This document shows, piece by piece, positions 37,726 through 46,127 of a stretch of DNA of 64,000 nucleotides (the first letter of the stretch is position 1; each line of letters opens with the position of its first letter). This DNA is from Roseibium marinum (lineage in GTDB: Bacteria; Pseudomonadota; Alphaproteobacteria; Rhizobiales; Stappiaceae): the NCBI RefSeq assembly GCF_002906165.1, contig NZ_PPCN01000009.1:1-64000 (forward strand). Reading direction: 5' to 3'. The notes under the pieces are model-generated. The model worked only from the letters and a program-made list of their open reading frames with translations, was not told where the DNA came from and did no database searches. Position numbers and translations under genes: made by a program.

Positions 37726-38424
37726 TTATTCAAGCACCAGCTTGCTTTCCACGCGGCGGTTGGACGGGTCATTGACGTCGGCCACCTTCGGCCGGGTCTT
37801 TCCGTAGCCAACGGTCTTGAGACGGTCCCGGCCGACGCCGAGCGATACGAGAAACTCCGTAACCGCCGAGGCCCGGTCTTCCGACAGGCGCTGGTTGTAG
37901 GGGGCGGATCCGATGCCGTCGGTGTGGCCTTCGATGACGAAGACGGCGCTTGAAAGGTCCGGATCGGCGATGCCTTTGGCAAATTCACGCAGGTTCACCC
38001 TTGCCGAGGGGCTGAGCCGCGCGGAAGCGTATTCAAAGGACACCAGCAGATTGAACCCTTCACCGATTGCCTTGGTTTCCGGATCCGCGACGAGCGCTTC
38101 CGCGTTCTGTTGCGTGTTGCCGTTTGCCGAGGTTTCCGGAGTTACGGCGACCTGGCCGCCTTCCGTCTTGGCGGCATCGGGATTGCACTCGTCCCGTGTC
38201 CCGATACACAGCGCCCGGGTCCCCCCGGTTGGCTTCAGGGAACGGGTTTTGAGCTGTTTGAAGTGACGCGTCACGTCATCGGCGGAATAGGTCGCGTCCT
38301 GCGCGGACGCGTAACCTGCTGCAAGGCCGGTGAGTGCGAATGAAAGCGCTGCCGCCAGCAGAATGCGGCCTGGCTTGAGGTGACGGGACGCGGTCCGGTC
38401 ATGCGTAATCAGGGGTTTGGTCAC
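37726..38424 (-). CDS. OmpA-family outer-membrane/peptidoglycan-associated protein
   Basis: 232-residue exported protein. The signal peptide is GRILLAAALSFALTGLAAGYASA (about residues 18-40). The C-terminal OmpA domain (about 125-232) has IEGHTDGIGSAPYNQRLSED followed by RASAVTEFL, then KTVGYGKTRPKVADVNDPSN and RRVESKLVL, with the Asp and Arg residues that bind diaminopimelate. The linker carries two cysteines (ALCIGTRDECNP). It is the first gene of the minus arm, back to back with vgrG. With no TssJ in the window, a peptidoglycan-binding OmpA protein may help fix the membrane complex; this is inference from position. TssL has its own OmpA domain too. Confidence 0.85.
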   Translation of the reverse strand: MTKPLITHDRTASRHLKPGRILLAAALSFALTGLAAGYASAQDATYSADDVTRHFKQLKTRSLKPTGGTRALCIGTRDECNPDAAKTEGGQVAVTPETSANGNTQQNAEALVADPETKAIGEGFNLLVSFEYASARLSPSARVNLREFAKGIADPDLSSAVFVIEGHTDGIGSAPYNQRLSEDRASAVTEFLVSLGVGRDRLKTVGYGKTRPKVADVNDPSNRRVESKLVLE

Positions 38425-38814
38425 GATATCAATCCTCCTTGTGGAGCGTTCGAATGCATTGTGGCAATGGGTTCAGAAATGCATCGTGCCAGATTTCAAA
38501 AAATAATGGTGTGGCGAAAGTCACTAAAGTACGGTTTGATAGCAGTATGTCCTATTGCGCACAATTAGCAAGTGGGGCCTTTTGTGTGACATTATCGAGG
38601 TGGTTAAATAACTTAAGGCGCGCCAGTCTGAATTTCATGGACAATTGCGTAGGGCGTATTACAACATTCAAACAGACAAGAGTTGGCGTTTAAATCATTT
38701 GCAACAATTGTGTTATTGAGCACATTATTTTTATCGGAAACGCCTTAGGAACTGACTGAAAGCGGCTGAAATGCCGGCAATGTCAGGAACCACAGTATTT
38801 CCGAGGAGAACTTC
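38425..38814. promoter_or_regulatory. Divergent T6SS control region between ompA and vgrG
   Basis: 390 bp without a credible gene, noticeably AT-richer than the flanks, especially 38490-38760. It includes GTGGTTAAATAACTTAAGG and the TTGCAACAATTGTG segment near 38700, followed by TTATTTTTATCGG. It must hold the promoters of both T6SS arms. The vgrG GTG start at 38815 is supported by GAGGAG, 7 bases upstream. No binding site could be assigned to a named regulator. Confidence 0.55.
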
Positions 38815-40644
38815 GTGGCCCAGGGACAACTCAAACAAGCAAACCGGATGGCCGAGCTGACTTCGGTCTACGGCAAGGATGAGCTCTCGGTAATCACCAT
38901 CGAGTGCGACGAGGGCATGAGCGAGGATTTCGAAATCCGCCTGGAGGTTCTGAGCCAGCAGGAAGATCTGGATTTCGACAAGGCCATCGCCACCCACATG
39001 ACGGTCAAGGTGGTCACCAACAACGGCGACACACGGTATTTCGACGGTCTTCTCACAGATGCCAAGTGGTTGGGGCACCGTGACGCCTACTATGTCTACA
39101 GGCTGACGTTGCGACCCTGGTTTTGGCTGCTGACCAAAAACGCTAACTGTCGGATCTTCAAGGATAAAACCGCCCCGGACATTATTTCGGAGGTTCTTGG
39201 GAGGCATGATTTCGCCGATTTCCAGGACAAGCTGACGGAAAGTTACGACACGATCCACTATTGCGTTCAGTATCGGGAGTCCGATTACGATTTCTGCTGC
39301 CGCCTGATGGAGGAATTCGGAATTTCCTATTTCTTCGAGCATCTGGACGGCAAGCACAAAATGATCCTTGCGGATGCCAAGTCATCCTTCAGTCCGATTG
39401 TCGGCGATTCCACCATTCCCTTTATCGCGCTTGGCGGTGACAGCCAGCGGGATGAGGAGCATATCTATCACTGGATTCCGAGCCGGAAATTCCGGACCGG
39501 AAAATTCGCTGTCAACGACTACGATTTTGAAAAGCCGAGTGCCTCGCTGGAAGCGGAACGCGAAGCCGGATCCAAGTACCGGGCCGGTTCGCTGGAGAGT
39601 TACGATTATCCGGGCCGTTACACCGAGAAGGACAAGGGTACGAAATACAGCAATATCCGCCTGGAAGCGGAGCAGGCTGCGGACAAGCGCATTCAGACGG
39701 CCGGTGAGGTTCCGCGTTTTTACGCCGGTGGCCTGTTTACGCTGAAGGATCATCCGCACGGACCGCAAAACCGGGAATACCTGGTGATCCGGGCGAGCCA
39801 TCAGATCATTTCCGAACAGTACCGGAGCGGCGGCAGCGGCGGCGCCCAGGGGGAGGCCTATACCGGGACCTACGACGTCCTTGCTTCCGATACCCCCTTC
39901 AAGACCCCGGCAACGACCCGCAAGCCGCGCATTCCCGGCCCCCAGACGGCCAAGGTCGTCGGGCAGGGGGAAATCGATGTGGACGAGTATGGCCAGATCA
40001 TGGTCGAATTCCACTGGGACCGCGACAAGACCCAGTCCCGCCGGGTGCGTGTAGCTCAGGTCTGGTCCGGCAAGAACTGGGGCGGCATTTACATCCCACG
40101 CGTCGGCCAGGAAGTAATCGTCCAGTTTCTGGAAGGCGATCCGGACAAGCCGATTGTCATCGGAACGGTCTACAACGCGGAAAACATGCCGCCTTACGAC
40201 CTGCCTGGCGAAAAGAACAAGGCCGGTATCAAGTCCGACTCCACGCAGGGCGGCGGCGGCTACAATGAATTCGTTCTGGACGATTCCAAGGGGCAGGAGC
40301 TCATCGGAGTGCACGCCGAGAAGGACATGGAGACTGTCGTCGAACATGACGACAGCCTGCATGTCAAGAACTGCCGAGACACCAAGATCGGCGTAAACCG
40401 GACGGAAAATGTCGGCAACAACACGACGGAAAAGATCGGCAAGGACTGGAAGGTGACGGCCGGGACCAAGATCGAATTTATCTGCGGTGCCAGCAAGATC
40501 GTCATGACGCCGGCGTCGATTAAGATAGAGTCGCCCATGATCGATGTGAAAGCGTCTGGCAAGCTGACCGCAAAGGGCACGTTCACCGATGTGAATGCCA
40601 GCGCGATATTGACGCTGAAAGGCGGACTTGTTCTGATCAACTAG
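38815..40644 (+). CDS. vgrG: T6SS spike protein VgrG (TssI)
   Basis: 609-residue spike protein. The N-terminal gp27-like part includes ECDEGMSEDFEIRLEVLSQQ, then YRLTLRPWFWLLTKNANCRI, then FQDKLTESYDTIHYCVQYRE and SDYDFCCRLMEEFGISYFFE. The gp5-like OB domain has EIDVDEYGQIMVEFHWDRD. RVRVAQVWSGKNWGGIYIPR with VGQEVIVQFLEGDPDKPIVI is also family-typical. The C-terminal beta-helix needle (TVVEHDDSLHVKNCRDTKIG onward) ends at GGLVLIN with no added effector domain. Translation starts at GTG. It leads the plus arm and is followed by an unknown gene that could encode a VgrG-linked adaptor or cargo. Confidence 0.96.
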   Translation: MAQGQLKQANRMAELTSVYGKDELSVITIECDEGMSEDFEIRLEVLSQQEDLDFDKAIATHMTVKVVTNNGDTRYFDGLLTDAKWLGHRDAYYVYRLTLRPWFWLLTKNANCRIFKDKTAPDIISEVLGRHDFADFQDKLTESYDTIHYCVQYRESDYDFCCRLMEEFGISYFFEHLDGKHKMILADAKSSFSPIVGDSTIPFIALGGDSQRDEEHIYHWIPSRKFRTGKFAVNDYDFEKPSASLEAEREAGSKYRAGSLESYDYPGRYTEKDKGTKYSNIRLEAEQAADKRIQTAGEVPRFYAGGLFTLKDHPHGPQNREYLVIRASHQIISEQYRSGGSGGAQGEAYTGTYDVLASDTPFKTPATTRKPRIPGPQTAKVVGQGEIDVDEYGQIMVEFHWDRDKTQSRRVRVAQVWSGKNWGGIYIPRVGQEVIVQFLEGDPDKPIVIGTVYNAENMPPYDLPGEKNKAGIKSDSTQGGGGYNEFVLDDSKGQELIGVHAEKDMETVVEHDDSLHVKNCRDTKIGVNRTENVGNNTTEKIGKDWKVTAGTKIEFICGASKIVMTPASIKIESPMIDVKASGKLTAKGTFTDVNASAILTLKGGLVLIN

Positions 40645-40707
40645 AAGCGGCCTTTGAAAATGCGGCATTCGGAACAAACGTCAACGGGAAGAAACGGAGT
40701 AGAGCAG

Positions 40708-41304
40708 ATGGGATCACGTATCCGCTTTACCAAGGCGAAACAGGTTTTCGAAACCTATCCTGAACTGTCGGAGACGGTGAAAAAGCCGTCTTCCGACATC
40801 GCACCGCAAGACTATGCGCTGGAGCTTCAGGGTGGCGATGCACCGCTCACCGCGCTTGCCTATTTCGCGCATGTCCTGCCGAAACGGGAATCCGTGTGGT
40901 GGGGAATGAAATGCGTTTCCGGACTGGATGCATCCGGAACGGCGGATGACCGTCAGGTTCTGGTGCTGAGCGAAACCTGGGTGCGGGAGGGAGACGAGGA
41001 AGCCCGAGCGGCCGTCCATGCGGCGGCGGAAGCCGCCAGCACGGAAAGTGCCGCTGTGTGGATCGGTCTGGCGGCCGGCTGGTCGGGCGGATCCTTGTCT
41101 CCGAATCCGGAACACCGGGTCGAGATGCCCGATGATCTGACCGCGAAAGCGGTAAATACCGCCTTGCTGATCGCGCTCGGCACGGTGGAGCCCGCTCAAC
41201 GCGACGAAGCGCTTAAATCTTGCCTTTCCGCGGGGTTGTCCTTCGCTGAAGGCGGTTCGATGCCGATGATCAGCCTCAAGGGGCAGGCTCCGGCCAATTC
41301 GTAA
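40708..41304 (+). CDS. Conserved-looking protein of unknown function between vgrG and tagH
   Basis: 198 residues from the ATG at 40708, which follows GGAG (an upstream frame could begin at 40660). I do not recognise the family with confidence. The sequence is soluble with no signal peptide: a basic N-terminus (GSRIRFTKAKQVFETYPELS), an alpha-helical central part, GDAPLTALAYFAHVLPKRES then VWWGMKC, and a glycine-rich AAVWIGLAAGWSGGSLSPNP. It ends in helices (TAKAVNTALLIALGTVEPAQ). Its place between the spike and the FHA protein, at conserved spacing, suggests a T6SS accessory: spike adaptor, chaperone or regulatory partner of TagH. An effector role is less likely because no immunity-like gene accompanies it. 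Confidence 0.7.
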   Translation: MGSRIRFTKAKQVFETYPELSETVKKPSSDIAPQDYALELQGGDAPLTALAYFAHVLPKRESVWWGMKCVSGLDASGTADDRQVLVLSETWVREGDEEARAAVHAAAEAASTESAAVWIGLAAGWSGGSLSPNPEHRVEMPDDLTAKAVNTALLIALGTVEPAQRDEALKSCLSAGLSFAEGGSMPMISLKGQAPANS

Positions 41305-41326
41305 GCAATCCGAGGGATGTGCTGGA

Positions 41327-43105
41327 ATGCGTATCACGCTGCAGATCGAGAATGTCGATCGGCTTGAAACCGGCGGTCAGGTGTCCTACAGCTGCGCCGA
41401 CCGGGGGTTCGATATCGGTCGCCACGAGCATCTCGACTGGAGTCTGCCCGATCCGCACAGGGTGATTTCCGGCAAGCACTGCGAAGTACGCTTCGAGGGC
41501 GGACAGTTCGTCCTTCATGACATCTCCACAAACGGCACCTTCCTGAACGGCAGCCCCAATCGCATGGACAGGGCCCATGCGCTGCGGTCCGGCGACCGTC
41601 TGATGATCGGCGATTACGTAATCACCGTTGCGCTGGAAGAAGGCGAAAGCGTCGGGGGAGGGATGCCGGCCAGTTCACCCGCAATGCCACATGGTGAAGC
41701 ACCACGCTGGTCCGCGCCGCAATCCGCCGCCCCGTCCGCCCCGGACCCCGCATGGCCGTCATCCCCTTCCGCGCCGGAGCAGGCTCCCTATCCGGTTCAG
41801 GACACCGGCGGTGGTCCGTGGGGTGGGCCATCTGCCGGCATGGAGGGGCGACATGCACCGCCATCTTCTGCGCCTGGTGTCGGCACGCCGGCTGACGACG
41901 TGTGGAGCCAGCAGGGACACGGATGGGGCAGCGCCGATCCCGCGCTCTACGATCCGCAGGCGCAATTTGCCGAGCGGGAAGCCGCAAGACCCGCTCAGGC
42001 GGATCCGTTGGATCACCTTGCGGCGCAGCCGGATCTCTCACCGGCTGAACCGGCACCGGCTCAAGTACAGCCCGCGGTGAGCTCCGCCTCGCCGTTTCCG
42101 CCGTTGTCCGGTGCGTCCGCCGAACCGGAACAACCTCTGTTCGGCATGCCGGATCTTGGTGCGTCCGGGGAACAGGAACAGAGTGTCCCACCGCCGCATC
42201 CGCAGACGGTTAGCCCTGAAACCGGCACAGCGTCGCCGTTCCCCGAAGCATCTTCATGGATAGATCCTGAAACGGCGGCACCCGCTCCGGCTGCCGAGCC
42301 GGGGATCCCGGCAGCGCCGACGAACAAGACAGAGGTTCCGCCAGCAGGAGCCGCACCGGTTCCGGCCCCGGCCCAACCACCGGTACCCGCCCCGGCACCA
42401 GTTCCGGCATCGGCCCAACCATTGGCAGTGGCACCCGCTGAAGCCGCGCCTGTACCTGACCGCGCAGACGTCTCCGCCGCGCCCCGGCCACCAGAGGCCG
42501 GCACGGACTTCATCAAGGCATTTGCGCAAGGCGCGGGCATTCCGGAAACTGTCCTTCAGGGGCGCGATCCGGAGGAATTCGCACGTGAAATCGGATCGAT
42601 CCTGCAAGGCGTCACCGGCGATCTGATGGGCCTGCTGCAGGCCCGCAGCCAGGTCAAGGCGATGACGCGCAACGCGAACCGGACCCTGATCAGCCGCAGC
42701 GGCAACAACGCCCTGAAATTTTCGCCAACCCCGCAAATGGCCTTGCAGACCATGTTTTCCCAGGGAGCGGAAGACAATGGATATCTGCCGATGGACAAGG
42801 CGATGCACGCCGCTTTCAAGGATATTCAGAAACATCACGTCTGGACGTATTCGGCCATGCAGAAGGCGGCGGCGCGATTTGATGATACGCTGTCTCCCAA
42901 GGCGATAGAACGGGAGGGACAGGCCGCGAAAAGCCCGTTTGGCGGTCAGAAAGCCAAGCTCTGGGAACGGATGCAGGAGCGCTGGACATCCCTGTCCGGC
43001 GCTTATGACGATGGTCTTGTGGGTGTATTCACCCAGTATTTTACGGAAAGCTACGAAGAATTGACTAGCGAAGACCCGGAGCAGCAATCCGGGTTGATTG
43101 ACTAA
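41327..43105 (+). CDS. tagH: T6SS FHA-domain protein TagH (Fha/ImpI)
   Basis: 592-residue scaffold of the threonine-phosphorylation pathway. The N-terminal FHA domain (about 1-105) has GFDIGRHEHLDWSLPDPHRV, then ISGKHCEV, then FVLHDISTNGTFLNG, with the Arg, Ser-x-x-His and Asn residues that bind phosphothreonine. A Pro/Ala-rich low-complexity linker of about 270 residues follows. The C-terminal T6SS-FHA domain (about 385-590) has DFIKAFAQGAGIPE, the LMGLLQARSQVKAMTRNANR block and NNALKFSPTPQMALQTMF. Its presence along with kinase PpkA, phosphatase PppA and TagF indicates a complete post-translational switch, in which FHA binding to a phosphorylated partner promotes assembly. Confidence 0.93.
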   Translation: MRITLQIENVDRLETGGQVSYSCADRGFDIGRHEHLDWSLPDPHRVISGKHCEVRFEGGQFVLHDISTNGTFLNGSPNRMDRAHALRSGDRLMIGDYVITVALEEGESVGGGMPASSPAMPHGEAPRWSAPQSAAPSAPDPAWPSSPSAPEQAPYPVQDTGGGPWGGPSAGMEGRHAPPSSAPGVGTPADDVWSQQGHGWGSADPALYDPQAQFAEREAARPAQADPLDHLAAQPDLSPAEPAPAQVQPAVSSASPFPPLSGASAEPEQPLFGMPDLGASGEQEQSVPPPHPQTVSPETGTASPFPEASSWIDPETAAPAPAAEPGIPAAPTNKTEVPPAGAAPVPAPAQPPVPAPAPVPASAQPLAVAPAEAAPVPDRADVSAAPRPPEAGTDFIKAFAQGAGIPETVLQGRDPEEFAREIGSILQGVTGDLMGLLQARSQVKAMTRNANRTLISRSGNNALKFSPTPQMALQTMFSQGAEDNGYLPMDKAMHAAFKDIQKHHVWTYSAMQKAAARFDDTLSPKAIEREGQAAKSPFGGQKAKLWERMQERWTSLSGAYDDGLVGVFTQYFTESYEELTSEDPEQQSGLID

Positions 43106-43165
43106 TAATGTATTTCAAGTCCGAAGAGCGCTACGGCGTTCCGTATGTCAAGGAGCAGTGCCTGA

Positions 43166-44500
43166 ATGTCGTGGTATAGCAAGGTCGCATGGACCGAAGG
43201 ACTGTTTTTGAGGCCGCACCACCTCCAGCAGAGCGACCGCTATGCGGAGCATCTGCTCGACGAGCGGGTCAGGCTTGCTTCGTCCTATCCCTGGGGCTTC
43301 GCCGATTTCGAGATCGATCAGGATGTCGGCCAGCAATGCCGCTTTGCGCTGCGTCACGGCCGGGGCATCTTTCCGGACGGCACGGTTTTCAACTTCCCGG
43401 CGGACGGCACGCCGCCGCCTGCGATCGATGTTCCCGAGGACGCCGCCGGCCAGATCGTCTGGCTCGGCATACCCGAGACGACGGTCAACGCGGTGGAAGT
43501 GTCGAACGGGCGCGAGGACGCGGCAACCCGCTATATTCAGGGCCGCGAGACCATCATCGATTCCACCTCCGCAATCCGTCAGGAAGAGGAAATCGATGTC
43601 GCCCATCCGCGGCTTATGTATTCCATCCGCGCGACACCGCACCCCGGACAGGTCTGCCTGCCGGTTGCCCGGATTACCGAAATCAAGGACCGTATCATCA
43701 TCACGGATGGCGCTTTCGCTCCGCCGGTCCTGGCGTGCCACGTGCATCCCGTTGTAACCGGCTGGGTCGATTCCGTGATTGGCTGGGTCGAACGCAAACT
43801 CAGCGAACTGGCCCGCTATGCGGCCGATACCTCCGCCGGCGGCGGCTTGCAGAACTTCGATTACCTGACGCTGCAATTGCTCAACCGGACCCATCCGCTG
43901 CTGATGCATCTGCGCAAGTCCGCCTATGTGCATCCCGAGCGCGTCTATTCGGAGTTTCTGCAGCTCGCCGGAGAACTGGCCACCTTCGCCACGGATGAAC
44001 GCCGCGCGCGCAATTATCCGGTCTACGATCACGACAAGCTGCATGACATCTTCAAGCCGGTGCTGGCGGATATCCAGGCGTTCCTGTCCGCGGGATACGA
44101 CCGCCGCGCGATCCGCCTGCCGCTGGAGCAACTGGCGCCGAACGCCTTCAAGTCGACGATCGTCGACCGCAATCTGTTCTCGCAGGCAGGTTTCGTGATC
44201 GAGGTGGCCGCCCGCCGTCCGCTGAGCGAAATTCAGACCGAATTCCCCCGGCTCTTCAAGGTCGGTCCTTTCGGGCAGATGCGCCAGATCGTCTATTCAA
44301 ACCTGCCGGGCATTCCCCTGATCCATATGCCGGTGCCGCCGGCGCAGATCCGCGCCCTGACGGACAGGGTCTATTTCAGGCTCGACAAGACAACGCCGCT
44401 GTGGCGCGAATTCAGTCAGGATTCGGCGATCGGGCTTCAGTTCTCAGGCAACTGGCCGGAACTGCAGCTTGAATTCTACGCCATCCGGGAGGGACGCTGA
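43166..44500 (+). CDS. tssK: T6SS baseplate-membrane complex linker TssK
   Basis: 444-residue TssK (ImpJ/VasE). The start SWYSKVAWTEGLFLRPHHLQ with QSDRYAE is diagnostic. Further blocks: GIFPDGTVFNFPADGTPPP, LPVARITEIKDRIIITDGAF, GGLQNFDYLTLQLLNRTHPL then LMHL, and LPLEQLAPNAFKSTIVDRNL. It joins the TssF-TssG baseplate wedges to TssL and TssM in the membrane. AAGGAG precedes the ATG at a normal distance. The stop overlaps the tssL start (TGATG), so both are coupled. Confidence 0.96.
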   Translation: MSWYSKVAWTEGLFLRPHHLQQSDRYAEHLLDERVRLASSYPWGFADFEIDQDVGQQCRFALRHGRGIFPDGTVFNFPADGTPPPAIDVPEDAAGQIVWLGIPETTVNAVEVSNGREDAATRYIQGRETIIDSTSAIRQEEEIDVAHPRLMYSIRATPHPGQVCLPVARITEIKDRIIITDGAFAPPVLACHVHPVVTGWVDSVIGWVERKLSELARYAADTSAGGGLQNFDYLTLQLLNRTHPLLMHLRKSAYVHPERVYSEFLQLAGELATFATDERRARNYPVYDHDKLHDIFKPVLADIQAFLSAGYDRRAIRLPLEQLAPNAFKSTIVDRNLFSQAGFVIEVAARRPLSEIQTEFPRLFKVGPFGQMRQIVYSNLPGIPLIHMPVPPAQIRALTDRVYFRLDKTTPLWREFSQDSAIGLQFSGNWPELQLEFYAIREGR

Positions 44501-46089
44501 TGCCGGACAATGACGATCCCTTTGGCGTTTCCAAGCGCAAGGGCAAAACCATCGTCCGGCCAAACCCCGGCGGTCGGTGGAGTGAAACGCAGCCCGGCGC
44601 GACCCCGCCCCAGGCACCGGTGCCGCCACAGGGCGCGCCGGGACATCCGCCGCAGCCGCAGCGCCCGGCCAGCGCACCGGACCCGTGGCAGGGTGGCCCC
44701 GGAACCGGGGCGGATCCCTATGCGCCGACGCCTGCCGGCTACGAATACGGCCAGCAGCAGGCGCCCGACCTCAGGACGCCGCCGCCCGGTCCGCAATCAC
44801 CGCCACCCCCGCACGGCGCCGGAGCGCCCGGGCCGTCCGCGCCGCAGGGGGCCGGGCAACTGGCCCAGACGCCGGACATCAATCAGATCCGCGTCGCCAA
44901 CCGCAATCCGATTTCCCGTGCCGCGGCGCCGTTGCTTTTGCTGCTGGGGCGCTTGCACCTGACCATGACGGACGCGCAGTTCGATGCCCTGATGCGCGAT
45001 GTCTACAGCTCCATCAAGACCTTCGAGAAGGACCTGCGCAGCGCCGGCATCACAGACGATCAGATCCGCTCGGCCGCCTACGCGCTTTGCGCCACGTCGG
45101 ACGATATCGTTCAGAACATGCCTTCGGCCGGCCGGCATCAATGGACGCAATATTCCATGCTGACGCAGTTCTTCGGGCAGGCAACCGGCGGCGTCGAGTT
45201 CTTCCAGCTTCTGGAAAAGGCAAAGCAGGATCCGGGCCGGAACTTCGGCGTTCTGGAGGTGATGCATGCCTGTCTGTCGCTTGGGTTTTACGGCAAATAC
45301 AGGGCCATTCAGGGCGGACAGCAAGGGCTCGAGCGCGAACGGCGGGACCTGCACGAAATTCTCAGGCGTGTCCGTCCCCGGCCGGGAGACGATCTGTCTC
45401 CCCATTGGCGCGGCCTGGAACTCCTGCAGAGGCGGACCGGTTTTTCCGTTCCGATCTGGTCGGTTGCGGCTGTCGCGGGCGCCTTGCTGCTCGGCGGTTA
45501 CGTGACGTTGATGCTGCTGTTGTCCAGTGGCAGCGAAGTCCTGGCAAGCCGGGCCGCAGCCCTTTATCCGAACGGACCGGTCGAAATGGCGCGCGAAGGC
45601 TATCAGCCCAAGCCGCCACCGCCGCCGGCACCGCCCGAAGATGCCGCGATCGACACGGTTTCGCAAAGGCTCGCGGGTCTGGACGGGCTTGAAATCTCGC
45701 AGGCGGGTCCTGCTATCATGCTACGCATGCGGGCCCAGTTCGACGTTGCTGCGGCCACTTTGAGGCCGGAATTCCAGCTTCTTGTCGAACAGGTGGCGCA
45801 GACTCTCGGTGACGTGAACGGGGAAATTCTCGTCGTCGGTCATACCGACAGCGATCCGATCCGCAACAATCCGCGCTTTCCAAGTAACTGGCACCTGTCC
45901 GTCGAGCGGGCGAAGTCCGTGGCGGCCGTGATGGACGCCATCCTCCAGGCACCTGGCCGGGTACAGGTGGAAGGGCGCGGTGCGGATGAGCCGATCGCGG
46001 CCAATACCAGCCGGGAAGGCAAGGCGCTCAACCGCCGTGTCGAAGTCTTCCTGAAGCCGCCGACACAAGGGCTGGTGATCAACAACTAA
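44500..46089 (+). CDS. tssL: T6SS membrane-complex protein TssL with C-terminal OmpA domain
   Basis: 529 residues. A proline/glycine-rich N-terminus of about 130 residues precedes the DotU domain (about 135-310): NPISRAAAPLLLLLGRLHLT, DDQIRSAAYALCATSDDIVQ and LSLGFYGKYRAIQGGQQGLE. One transmembrane helix follows (about 322-345, IWSVAAVAGALLLGGYVTLM). The periplasmic C-terminus is an OmpA-like domain (about 400-525) with VVGHTDSDPIRNNPRFPSNW, LSVERAKSVA and a closing NRRVEVFL. So this is the extended TssL class that grips peptidoglycan directly, which reduces the need for a separate TagL. It sits between tssK and tssM as usual. Confidence 0.94.
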   Translation: MPDNDDPFGVSKRKGKTIVRPNPGGRWSETQPGATPPQAPVPPQGAPGHPPQPQRPASAPDPWQGGPGTGADPYAPTPAGYEYGQQQAPDLRTPPPGPQSPPPPHGAGAPGPSAPQGAGQLAQTPDINQIRVANRNPISRAAAPLLLLLGRLHLTMTDAQFDALMRDVYSSIKTFEKDLRSAGITDDQIRSAAYALCATSDDIVQNMPSAGRHQWTQYSMLTQFFGQATGGVEFFQLLEKAKQDPGRNFGVLEVMHACLSLGFYGKYRAIQGGQQGLERERRDLHEILRRVRPRPGDDLSPHWRGLELLQRRTGFSVPIWSVAAVAGALLLGGYVTLMLLLSSGSEVLASRAAALYPNGPVEMAREGYQPKPPPPPAPPEDAAIDTVSQRLAGLDGLEISQAGPAIMLRMRAQFDVAAATLRPEFQLLVEQVAQTLGDVNGEILVVGHTDSDPIRNNPRFPSNWHLSVERAKSVAAVMDAILQAPGRVQVEGRGADEPIAANTSREGKALNRRVEVFLKPPTQGLVINN

Positions 46090-46127
46090 AGGTCAACGCC
46101 GGTCAACCGCAGAACAAGGCACTATCG

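Noticed and set aside
41800..42490. Repetitive Pro/Ala-coding sequence considered as a CRISPR or tandem-repeat array
   Set aside because: No regular unit or spacers; it is the low-complexity linker of TagH.
43108..43179. 23-codon frame starting MYFKSEERYGVPYV between tagH and tssK
   Set aside because: It overlaps the tssK start, has no ribosome site of its own and is too short to judge; AAGGAG inside it serves tssK.
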